A stretch of DNA of 6,261 bases from positions 1-6,261 of the forward strand of contig JAKAZF010000179.1 of the NCBI GenBank assembly GCA_021826605.1, given 5' to 3'. This DNA comes from Planctomycetota bacterium. GTDB lineage: Bacteria > Planctomycetota > Phycisphaerae > WQYP01. Shown here one piece after another: positions 1-5,309 of this stretch; position 1 is the stretch's first letter; each line of letters starts with the position of its first letter. The notes under the pieces were generated by a model that was not told the origin of the DNA, searched no databases, and saw nothing but the letters and a program-made list of their open reading frames with translations. The position numbers and the translations under genes are program-made.

Positions 1-1
1 T

Positions 2-502
2 TGGCTGATGTATTACAATACCAAGGCTCCGGTCATTGGATTGGATCATTTTCCTCCGGCGCTGCGGCCGCCGGTGAATCCGGTATTTCAATCGTACCAT
101 GCGATGGTGACTATTGGGATGGCTCTTATTTTCATCACCCTGCTGGGCGTGTTCTATTTGTGGCGGGGAACGCTGTTTCAAAAACGCTGGCTGCTGTGGG
201 TTTTTGTAATTTCTGTTGTTGGGCCGGAACTGGCCAACGAATTGGGCTGGTTTTCCGCGGAGGTGGGCCGGCAACCATGGATTGTGTATGGAATTATGAA
301 GACTTCGCAGGGGGTATCACCGCATCTGGCCGCCGGCGAGGTGCTGGCGTCGATCATTATGTTTGGAATTATGTACGTGTTATTAGGGGCATTGTTTATA
401 TTTTTGATGAACCGGAAGATTCAGCAGGGGCCAGGCGAGGCTGTCGCAGAGTTGCCGAGTCCGGCAGCGCCCGTACCCGGGCATGCGCGGTTGGATGCTT
501 AA
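2..502 (+). CDS. cydA: Cytochrome bd ubiquinol oxidase subunit I, C-terminal part (5' end outside window)
   Basis: This is the haem-binding subunit of cytochrome bd oxidase, an inner-membrane enzyme that oxidises quinol and reduces oxygen to water. The reading frame enters from the left edge (first full codon TGG at 2-4) and ends at TAA 500-502, leaving about 166 residues of a protein usually 440-520 long. Visible landmarks, counted from the Met at position 8, are FQSYHAMV (27-34), which lines up with the region holding the haem b558 axial Met in E. coli CydA, and the family signature GRQPW (87-91) followed by VYGIMKTSQGVSP. Three hydrophobic helices are evident (about 31-52, 61-80 and 111-134). 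The segment after GRQPW resembles the non-enterobacterial type of CydA. The Arg found two residues before the ligand Met in E. coli is His here. The tail is short and Pro/Ala-rich. cydB follows after 39 bases, so the two form an operon. Family assignment is secure; the subtype is inferred. Confidence 0.96.
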   Translation, partial: WLMYYNTKAPVIGLDHFPPALRPPVNPVFQSYHAMVTIGMALIFITLLGVFYLWRGTLFQKRWLLWVFVISVVGPELANELGWFSAEVGRQPWIVYGIMKTSQGVSPHLAAGEVLASIIMFGIMYVLLGALFIFLMNRKIQQGPGEAVAELPSPAAPVPGHARLDA

Positions 503-541
503 GCTGCCCTGCAGCCAGACTTTAAAAAAGGTGTTGTTTTC

Positions 542-1564
542 ATGCCGCATGTGTTGAATGTAATCTGGTTTGTTCTATTGGGTGTTTTATTCGCCGGTTA
601 TGCCATCCTCGATGGTTTTGATTTTGGCGTTGGAATGTTATACCTGCTGGTCAAAGATGATGCTGAGCGCCGGTTATTACTTAACTCTATCGGCCCGGTG
701 TGGGACGGCAATGAGGTGTGGCTGGTGACGGGTGGGGGGGCAATGTTTGCGGCGTTTCCGAATGTGTATGCCAGCGTGTTTTCAGGCTTTTATCCGGTGT
801 TCATGCTGCTGTTGGTGGCCCTGATTTTTCGTGGAGTATCGATTGAATTTCGGTCCAAGGAACCAATGCGCTGGTGGCGTAATTTATGGGATACCAATTT
901 TTTCATCGGCAGTATTTTAGCGGCTCTGCTTCTGGGTGCCTTCGCGGGCAATCTGGCTTACGGCGTCGCTCTGAATGCCCGCGGGACGTATATCGGAGGG
1001 TTCTGGGCATTGCTCAACCCGTATGCGCTGCTGGTGGGTGTTACCACAGTGGCCCTGTTTATGATGCATGGTTCTATTTATCTGGTCATGAAAACCGAAG
1101 GGGATTTGCATGATCGTCTTCGCGGCTGGGTCAATAACTCGATCATTTTTTTTATTATCTGCTACGCCACCACCACCATGGCCACACTGTTGTACGACCG
1201 GCATCTCACCAGTGAAATACGTAAACATCCGGTATTTTTTGTCGTGGCCTTGTTGAATATGCTGGCGATTGCCAATATTCCCCGGGAAATATTCCACAAG
1301 CGGGACTTTCGTGCGTTTTTATCCAGTTGCTTTTCCATTGCGGCCCTTTTGTCACTTCTGGCCATCGGATTGTTTCCGAATATCGTCTACGCGCGCAACA
1401 ATCCAGCCCACAGCCTGACGATTTACAATGCGTCCTCCTCCCATTTGACGTTGAAAATCATGCTGATTATAGCGATCATCGGCATGCCAATCGTGCTGGC
1501 TTATACCACGTACATTTATTGGATATTCCGCGGAAAGGTGCGGCTGGACCGCCACAGTTACTGA
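542..1564 (+). CDS. cydB: Cytochrome bd ubiquinol oxidase subunit II
   Basis: CydB is the second integral-membrane subunit of cytochrome bd oxidase and pairs with CydA. The 340-residue product is full length for the family. The ATG at 542 has an AAGGTG ribosome-binding site at 528-533, eight bases upstream. Family motifs occur in order: LDGFDFGVG (23-31), GPVWDGNEVWL (51-61), GGAMFAAFP (65-73), RGVSIEFR (97-104), GFWALLNPYALLVGV (153-167), MHGSIYL (175-181), and FPNIVYARNNPAHSLTIYNASSS near 278-300. About eight or nine hydrophobic helices are apparent. It lies 39 bases after cydA in the same direction, and no promoter is evident between them. No CydX/CydS-like small membrane ORF is seen directly downstream, and cydDC are not in the window. 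A run of seven G (734-740) lies in the GGG stretch at about residues 64-66; the frame is intact there. Confidence 0.97.
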   Translation: MPHVLNVIWFVLLGVLFAGYAILDGFDFGVGMLYLLVKDDAERRLLLNSIGPVWDGNEVWLVTGGGAMFAAFPNVYASVFSGFYPVFMLLLVALIFRGVSIEFRSKEPMRWWRNLWDTNFFIGSILAALLLGAFAGNLAYGVALNARGTYIGGFWALLNPYALLVGVTTVALFMMHGSIYLVMKTEGDLHDRLRGWVNNSIIFFIICYATTTMATLLYDRHLTSEIRKHPVFFVVALLNMLAIANIPREIFHKRDFRAFLSSCFSIAALLSLLAIGLFPNIVYARNNPAHSLTIYNASSSHLTLKIMLIIAIIGMPIVLAYTTYIYWIFRGKVRLDRHSY

Positions 1565-1578
1565 AAATGCCGCAGTTC

Positions 1579-1598
1579 ACCGCAGTCTCACTGACGGT
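1579..1598 (+). terminator. Hairpin just after cydB, possible weak terminator or 3'-end stabiliser
   Basis: Fifteen bases after the cydB stop codon, ACCGCAGT (1579-1586) pairs with ACTG (1590-1593) and CGGT (1595-1598). The loop is CTC and one A (1594) is bulged, giving an eight-base-pair stem. No T-tract follows directly; the nearest is TTTTT at 1613-1617. It is therefore not a canonical intrinsic terminator, but its position fits the end of the cydAB message. Confidence 0.35.
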
Positions 1599-1915
1599 CT
1601 AAAGCGTAGCCATTTTTCCCTGGTGCCTCCGCGAAAAATAGCCTTTGACATCGTCAGGATCGCCCCAATTTCACTGGGTGGAGGCTTGGAGAAAATAGCA
1701 AGTATTGTACAGTCGGACCATTGGGACCAACCGCAAAATAGATTCCTGCCCGGAGGCCATCATGACCCGGGCGGTCCCGAATCCGGCGTGCCGTCTGCAC
1801 CACCTGGATGCTGCCCATCAGCGTGAACTTTAACGCCTTCTGGCAGCACGAATATCTGAATTCATTGCGGAACTTACCGCTCTTTCTGGTAATCAAGGCG
1901 GTGCTGGCCAAGCAT

Positions 1916-1946
1916 CCCAAACCCTGTGGCGAGGCCAAGGTTTGGG
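1916..1946. repeat. Two-tier inverted repeat in the cydB-htrA spacer
   Basis: CCCAAACC (1916-1923) is the exact reverse complement of GGTTTGGG (1939-1946). Inside this, GGC (1928-1930) pairs with GCC (1934-1936) around a GAG loop, with CTGT and AA forming the internal loop. The result is a hairpin with an 8-bp lower stem and a 3-bp upper stem. It has no T-tract on either strand, so it is not a terminator. Its function is unknown. Confidence 0.55.
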
Positions 1947-2082
1947 GGCTGGCACCGATGATGATGCCATGGAAGGGGGGGCATGTAACCGCCGCAGCTT
2001 CCCGGAAAACCAACCCTCTAACGTCCGTGCAGCCGTTGCCCCAAATATGGCCGCATGAAGTCGAGCAGCCGAGACGCTGGCG

Positions 2083-2110
2083 TTGACGGCGGCAATGCGG
2101 TATTTATACA
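2083..2110 (+). promoter_or_regulatory. Probable sigma70-type promoter for the protease gene
   Basis: TTGACG (2083-2088) matches five of six -35 consensus bases. TATACA (2105-2110) is a fair -10 element, and the spacer is 16 bp. Transcription would start near 2117, after the first in-frame GTG at 2114 but before the GTG at 2144. The promoter therefore argues for the downstream start of the protease. Confidence 0.5.
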
Positions 2111-2129
2111 AAGGTGGTTCAATTGTGCG

Positions 2130-2135
2130 AAAGGG
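2130..2135 (+). promoter_or_regulatory. Ribosome-binding site that sets the protease start
   Basis: AAAGGG lies eight bases before GTG 2144. No comparable purine tract sits at a suitable distance before GTG 2114. Together with the promoter position, this supports initiation at 2144. Confidence 0.5.
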
Positions 2136-2143
2136 CTTGCGGC

Positions 2144-3481
2144 GTGAAACAAATTACAATGTGGTCGGTCGTATTGATGATGGCATCGATGTTCTCACCT
2201 GTCGCTGTCGGGCGCGATACGTGGATACCCCATTTCAATGCCAGTAACCTGCGTGATACGCTAACCGTGCAGGTAGTTAAGCACCGCGGGCCGGCGGTGG
2301 TCAGCATTACCGCCAAGCGCTTGGTGCAGCAGCGGGTGAATCCATTTCCAAACAATTTTTTCTGGCGGCAATTTAATGTGGGGCCGCTGGTGCAGGTGCC
2401 GGCGGATTTCCTCGGCAGCGGGTTTATTATCCAACGTGATGGCTATGTGGTGACGAATAACCATGTGGTGGACCAGGCCGAATCCATTCATGTGCGGCTT
2501 GCGGATGGTAAAAAACTTTCCGCCGAAGTGGTCGGAAGCGATCCACGGGCGGATTTGGCGATACTTAAAATCAATCGCCGTCGGCGGTTCCCCACGATTC
2601 CTCTGGGCCTATCCTCGGATTTAATGATCGGCGAGCCAACCATCGCCATCGGCAATCCCTTTGGCTATTCGCAGAGCGTGAGTTCGGGCATCGTGTCAGC
2701 GATTCATCGAAAAATCGTCGAGCCGAATAATCCCAAGCCGTTGACCAATCTCATCCAGACAGACGCAGCGATTAATCCGGGCAATTCCGGCGGGCCGCTG
2801 CTGAATATCTACGGGCAGGCGATTGGCATCAATACGGCCATCCGCGGGAATGCCCAGAATATCGGCTTTGCCATCGGGGTGGACCGACTTTCGTCGCTGA
2901 TTCCGCGTTTGATGAATCCGGCCACAGTGAACAAAGTTGAAATTCCTCTACATCTGGTGGCCATCCGGACCATGACTGGTCCGGATCATGTCCATCAAAA
3001 GGTGGTGGTGGTGGGTACGCAAGGCCCGGCGGTAGAAAGCATTGACGGTTACCGCACACGTACGCTGGCAGATGCTTATGCGGCCCTGCTGAAAGTGACA
3101 TTGGCGCAGAAAGATGTGGCCGTAAAATTTCGCAATGGTACGGTACGCGAATATGCAGTCAAGGCCGCGCCACCCCCGGCAGTTGTCCTCGCCTCAGAAA
3201 AGCTCCTGGGCATGGCGTTGGATCAGGTTACACCGGTGCTGGCCAAACGATATCATTTGGCGGCGCAAAGCGGCCTGCTGGTTACACAAATCAATCCGGG
3301 TTCGGTGGCCGCAAAGGCTGGTATAAAGCCGGGCGACGTGGTTGTACAGATCGGCCCGTATCGCGTGCGAACTCTAAACGACCTGGCAGCATTGCTGCCC
3401 TACATGCCCAAAGCCAAAGTGGTTCGTATTGTGGTGGTGCGCCAAGGGAAATTCGGCGTGGGGTATCTGCGATTTCCATAA
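2144..3481 (+). CDS. HtrA/DegP-family periplasmic serine protease with one intact and one degenerate PDZ domain
   Basis: This is a trypsin-like serine endopeptidase of the HtrA/DegP (S1C) family, which degrades or chaperones misfolded envelope proteins. From GTG 2144 it has 445 residues. The start KQITMWSVVLMMASMFSPVAVG is a credible Sec signal peptide (about residues 1-23); the longer frame from 2114 would add ten residues that spoil it. The catalytic triad is complete: His107 in VTNNHVV, Asp137 in PRADLAIL, and Ser215 in NPGNSGGPL. An activation-loop-like FPNNFFWRQF lies near 68-77, similar to the DegP LA-loop region. The protease core spans about 40-260. A clear C-terminal PDZ covers about 352-445 (GLLVTQINPGSVAAKAGIKPGDVV). 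The segment between (about 265-342) ends like a PDZ (ESIDGYRTRTLADAYAALL) but lacks the usual AGL..GD ligand-loop portion, so the first PDZ is degenerate. A perfect hairpin lies within that segment. The gene has its own likely promoter and is convergent with the next gene. Assignment to degP, degQ or mucD specifically is not justified. Confidence 0.94.
   Translation: MKQITMWSVVLMMASMFSPVAVGRDTWIPHFNASNLRDTLTVQVVKHRGPAVVSITAKRLVQQRVNPFPNNFFWRQFNVGPLVQVPADFLGSGFIIQRDGYVVTNNHVVDQAESIHVRLADGKKLSAEVVGSDPRADLAILKINRRRRFPTIPLGLSSDLMIGEPTIAIGNPFGYSQSVSSGIVSAIHRKIVEPNNPKPLTNLIQTDAAINPGNSGGPLLNIYGQAIGINTAIRGNAQNIGFAIGVDRLSSLIPRLMNPATVNKVEIPLHLVAIRTMTGPDHVHQKVVVVGTQGPAVESIDGYRTRTLADAYAALLKVTLAQKDVAVKFRNGTVREYAVKAAPPPAVVLASEKLLGMALDQVTPVLAKRYHLAAQSGLLVTQINPGSVAAKAGIKPGDVVVQIGPYRVRTLNDLAALLPYMPKAKVVRIVVVRQGKFGVGYLRFP
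2963..2986 (+). repeat. Perfect 10-bp hairpin with 4-base loop inside the protease gene
   Basis: ATCCGGACCA (2963-2972) is the exact reverse complement of TGGTCCGGAT (2977-2986), with loop TGAC (2973-2976). It encodes AIRTMTGPD in the degenerate first PDZ region. No T-tract follows, so termination is unlikely. A strong stem could slow ribosomes between the protease core and the PDZ part, or mark an old insertion or deletion. Both ideas are inference. Confidence 0.75.
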
Positions 3482-3545
3482 ACGCCGCGTTGGTAACGTG
3501 GGAAGCCGGCGGGTGGGGGAGGCGCATGGTTTGGTTGGCCAGCGG

Positions 3546-3558
3546 AAGCAGTCTGCTT
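3546..3558 (+). repeat. Short inverted repeat after the protease gene
   Basis: AAGCAG (3546-3551) and CTGCTT (3553-3558) are exact reverse complements around one T, in practice a 5-bp stem with a 3-base loop. GCCA and TGGC flank it and could extend pairing across a bulge. A T-tract (TATTTTT, 3579-3585) lies about 20 bases further on, too far for a standard terminator. It could still contribute to ending the protease transcript. Confidence 0.3.
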
Positions 3559-3586
3559 GGCAAGGGCCCAAATTGGAGTATTTTTG

Positions 3587-3614
3587 CCTCCATGGAGGAT
3601 GGAGGGCCGGCCCT
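3587..3614. repeat. Two adjacent 12-bp perfect palindromes between convergent genes
   Basis: CCTCCATGGAGG (3587-3598) and AGGGCCGGCCCT (3603-3614) are each perfect palindromes, four bases apart. They lie between the stop codons of the convergent protease and BRCT-like genes and directly follow a T-rich stretch (3579-3585). As RNA they have no loop, so short hairpins are possible only with opened centres. As DNA they resemble dyad binding sites. The role is unknown. Confidence 0.5.
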
Positions 3615-3636
3615 GAAATATGAAAGGATGCTGTTC

Positions 3637-3675
3637 AATAAAAAGGGGCAGCAGGCCATCGCCGTGCCGCCCCTT
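3637..3675 (-). terminator. Rho-independent terminator of the BRCT-like gene
   Basis: Read on the minus strand, AAGGGGC (3675-3669) pairs exactly with GCCCCTT (3649-3643), and an inner GGC/GCC pairing is possible in the loop. The stem runs straight into TTTTTATTG (3645-3637 side), the expected U-tract. It starts 22 bases after the stop codon at 3698. On the plus strand the A-run precedes the stem and no T-run follows, so it works in one direction, for the minus-strand gene. Confidence 0.75.
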
Positions 3676-3697
3676 GCAGAACTTCAGATGAGCCAGA

Positions 3698-5110
3698 TTA
3701 CCGATGCAGCAGCGGTGGATTGTAATAGCCTATCATGGCCAGAAACCGATTGGCATTAAGGATCGGTACCGACAATCGTTGGGCCTCTGACTCAAGTTGA
3801 TTATATTTGCTTTGCTCCGCCTGTCGGGCGGCAATTAAAGCCTGATTTTGTGGGAGTGCGGCAGCGGCACCAGTCAGGGTTGGGGATGACGGCGCGGCTC
3901 CAAGCACGAGAAAATCAGTCTGGCTGGTGAGGTGACGGTCAATTAGCCCACCCCATTTTTTGATCAATCGAACGATTTCCAAACGACCTTGGGCGGTGGC
4001 CACATTGTTTCCGTTGACCGCAAAATCACCATAGACATAGAAGTGAAATTGCCGGCCCTTTTTCTGGAAAACCGGATTGCTGATTAAATCGCCGGTAAAA
4101 ATGGACTGTCCGGCATGGACATGATTGATGCGGCAAACCGACGCAAAGCGCCCAACATGCGTGACCACGATCGAGCCTTTTCCGCCACCAGAAATACCGG
4201 ACCCAACGCCTAACTGGGGATTATAGACGGCAAAGGTAAGACCAATGGGCACCTTTTGATCTCGACCCACGTTGATATAAACTTGATTTTGGCCTGGACC
4301 AACGCCGATGATTTTCCCCTCGGCTTGGGAAAGTATGGCCCCCGCTCCTTCGGATGGGGCCTTGAACCCCGCCAATTGCTTTCGCAGATCGGCAACGATC
4401 AATTTGACAGATGCGAGATTCTGGTGCAATTGCTGGTTTTTCACCACCTGGGTTTCCAGATCCTGGACGGCTTTTTGCTGTTCAGTAGAAATCTGTTTTT
4501 GAAAAACAGTGGCCTGCGCGGCGAGATTCCCGTTGGCGGCGGCCAGCTGGGTTCTTAATTTAGCAATTTCCTGGTGAGCGGACTTGAGCTTTTGGGAAAT
4601 CGTCTCAATGTTATCGTTGAAGGTGGTTTGCGCTGTTGAAAAGGAGGTTCGTTGCCCCTTCAGGCGGCTTTCCAGGTGTTTGATGCGGGCCTGCTGGCTT
4701 CGCACACTGGCGGCCAATTCGGTTACCGCAACCACCAGCGATTTATCGGAAAGATTGGCCTGATGCAATGCGGTGGCCGCCGGACCAGAAATCGACGTGA
4801 TCTCGCGAATCGGTTGCTTGGAAACGTGCCCGATCATCTGGCTTTCCAGCGCATCAATGCCGGATAGCAACATGCCAACCACGGAATGGTGGTCATTGGC
4901 GTTGGCCAGCATGGTTTGAATCATGGGGCTTTGCATTTCCGAAGGTAAAATGATCTCATTAAGTTTGCGCGAATCCGTGATGACCGCGTGTTGGGTCTTT
5001 CCCACGTGCAGATACAGAAGCACTGCAACTGTGGTTGATAACACCCAAAGAATTACAAAAATAATCAGTGCCCAAGGGGGCGTAGACCGAGCGGTGCGAA
5101 CAACTGCCAT
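3698..5110 (-). CDS. Membrane-anchored coiled-coil protein with a C-terminal BRCT-like domain
   Basis: Uncharacterised 470-residue protein. The ATG at 5110 is preceded by GGAGG (5124-5120) nine bases upstream, a strong ribosome-binding site. Domains in order: a single transmembrane helix at about 13-35 with Arg5 and Arg8 before it; a linker; a long coiled coil at about 125-250, rich in Gln, Leu, Ala and Lys; and a beta-rich domain at about 262-348 (AEGKIIGVGPGQNQVYINVGRDQKVPIGLTFAVY) resembling the small barrel found at the end of FlgT-like proteins. The C-terminus (about 354-461) has BRCT hallmarks: FYVYGDF, EIVRLIKKWGGLI, SQTDFLVLG, and EAQRLSVPILNANRFLAMIG, compared with the LigA BRCT pattern of paired Gly then TDYLVVG then a final helix. 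An extra Gln/Ala-rich insert lies at about 404-440. The positive-inside rule weakly suggests the bulk is outside the cytoplasm, which would be odd for BRCT. Function is unknown; a scaffold or envelope role is speculation. Confidence 0.85.
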   Translation of the reverse strand: MAVVRTARSTPPWALIIFVILWVLSTTVAVLLYLHVGKTQHAVITDSRKLNEIILPSEMQSPMIQTMLANANDHHSVVGMLLSGIDALESQMIGHVSKQPIREITSISGPAATALHQANLSDKSLVVAVTELAASVRSQQARIKHLESRLKGQRTSFSTAQTTFNDNIETISQKLKSAHQEIAKLRTQLAAANGNLAAQATVFQKQISTEQQKAVQDLETQVVKNQQLHQNLASVKLIVADLRKQLAGFKAPSEGAGAILSQAEGKIIGVGPGQNQVYINVGRDQKVPIGLTFAVYNPQLGVGSGISGGGKGSIVVTHVGRFASVCRINHVHAGQSIFTGDLISNPVFQKKGRQFHFYVYGDFAVNGNNVATAQGRLEIVRLIKKWGGLIDRHLTSQTDFLVLGAAPSSPTLTGAAAALPQNQALIAARQAEQSKYNQLESEAQRLSVPILNANRFLAMIGYYNPPLLHR

Positions 5111-5119
5111 GGCATTATG

Positions 5120-5124
5120 CCTCC
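5120..5124 (-). promoter_or_regulatory. Strong Shine-Dalgarno site of the BRCT-like gene
   Basis: GGAGG on the minus strand lies nine bases before ATG 5110. A second ATG, out of frame, occurs five bases upstream of the chosen one, only four bases from the GGAGG, which is too close to be favoured. Confidence 0.7.
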
Positions 5125-5149
5125 GTCAAGAAGGTTTCAAGTGTCGCCG

Positions 5150-5169
5150 CCGAGGGTCCACACCCACGG
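5150..5169 (-). promoter_or_regulatory. Hairpin in the leader of the BRCT-like gene
   Basis: On the minus strand CCG-T-GGGT pairs with ACCC-T-CGG around a GTGG loop, with one T-T mismatch. It lies about 40 bases before the start codon, in the presumed 5' untranslated region. No U-tract follows, so it is not an attenuator of the usual type. It does not cover the ribosome-binding site. I do not recognise a riboswitch class. Confidence 0.4.
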
Positions 5170-5203
5170 TGCAGCGGTCCACCTGCGAACCTCTACAACC
5201 TAG

Positions 5204-5232
5204 AATATCGCCTGCTTTGCTCGCCGGGTCAA
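5204..5232 (-). promoter_or_regulatory. Possible promoter of the BRCT-like gene
   Basis: On the minus strand TTGACC (5232-5227) is a good -35 element. GATATT (5209-5204) follows after 17 bp; the alternative -10, TATTCT (5207-5202), would need a long 19-bp spacer. Transcription would begin near 5197 and leave a leader of about 85 bases. It lies between the EF-G-like stop codon and the BRCT-like start, which suggests that the second gene can be transcribed on its own. Confidence 0.35.
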
Positions 5233-5309
5233 GGGAAAACTTTCCGGAGGCGCCTTCTAGCGTCCAAACCAAGCGGCAAAATACCCCGTTTCAGGTCACC
5301 GGCCCAACT

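Larger units (their letters stand above)
1565..2082. other. Long spacer between cydB and the protease gene, no recognisable gene
   Basis: About 520 bases with no ORF that I can assign. The longest open frames are on the minus strand: 1654-2013 (119 codons) and 1893-2111 (72 codons), which overlap in different frames. On the plus strand there is 1808-2086 (92 codons). None shows a motif, transmembrane segment or signal peptide that I recognise, and none has a convincing ribosome-binding site. Their composition is rich in Pro, Arg, Ser and His, as expected of chance frames in GC-rich DNA. The stretch does contain notable inverted repeats (1579-1598 and 1916-1946) and a run of seven G (1975-1981). 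It may be a decayed gene on the minus strand, an unidentified small RNA, or plain spacer; I cannot tell these apart from the sequence alone. Confidence 0.6.

Noticed and set aside
1..525. Open frame of 174 codons on the plus strand, overlapping cydA
   Set aside because: It is a different frame of the same DNA in which cydA reads clearly with GRQPW and membrane helices; the alternative product has no motif and is a shadow.
734..740. Run of seven G in cydB as a phase-variation tract
   Set aside because: The run is short, the frame is intact and the encoded glycines are in a conserved Gly-rich motif; nothing indicates switching.
1567..1602. Eleven-codon ORF (MPQFTAVSLTV) just after cydB, considered as a CydX-like subunit
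   Set aside because: Too short, with no ribosome-binding site and no transmembrane helix like those of CydX or CydS.
1654..2013. Minus-strand frame of 119 codons in the spacer, possibly a prepilin or enzyme remnant
   Set aside because: I could not match it to any family, no ribosome-binding site precedes it, and its composition looks like a chance frame. It is kept only as part of the spacer description.
5170..5210. tRNA-like words (GGTTCG-type) on the minus strand in the leader
   Set aside because: No acceptor stem, anticodon arm or D arm can be folded around it.
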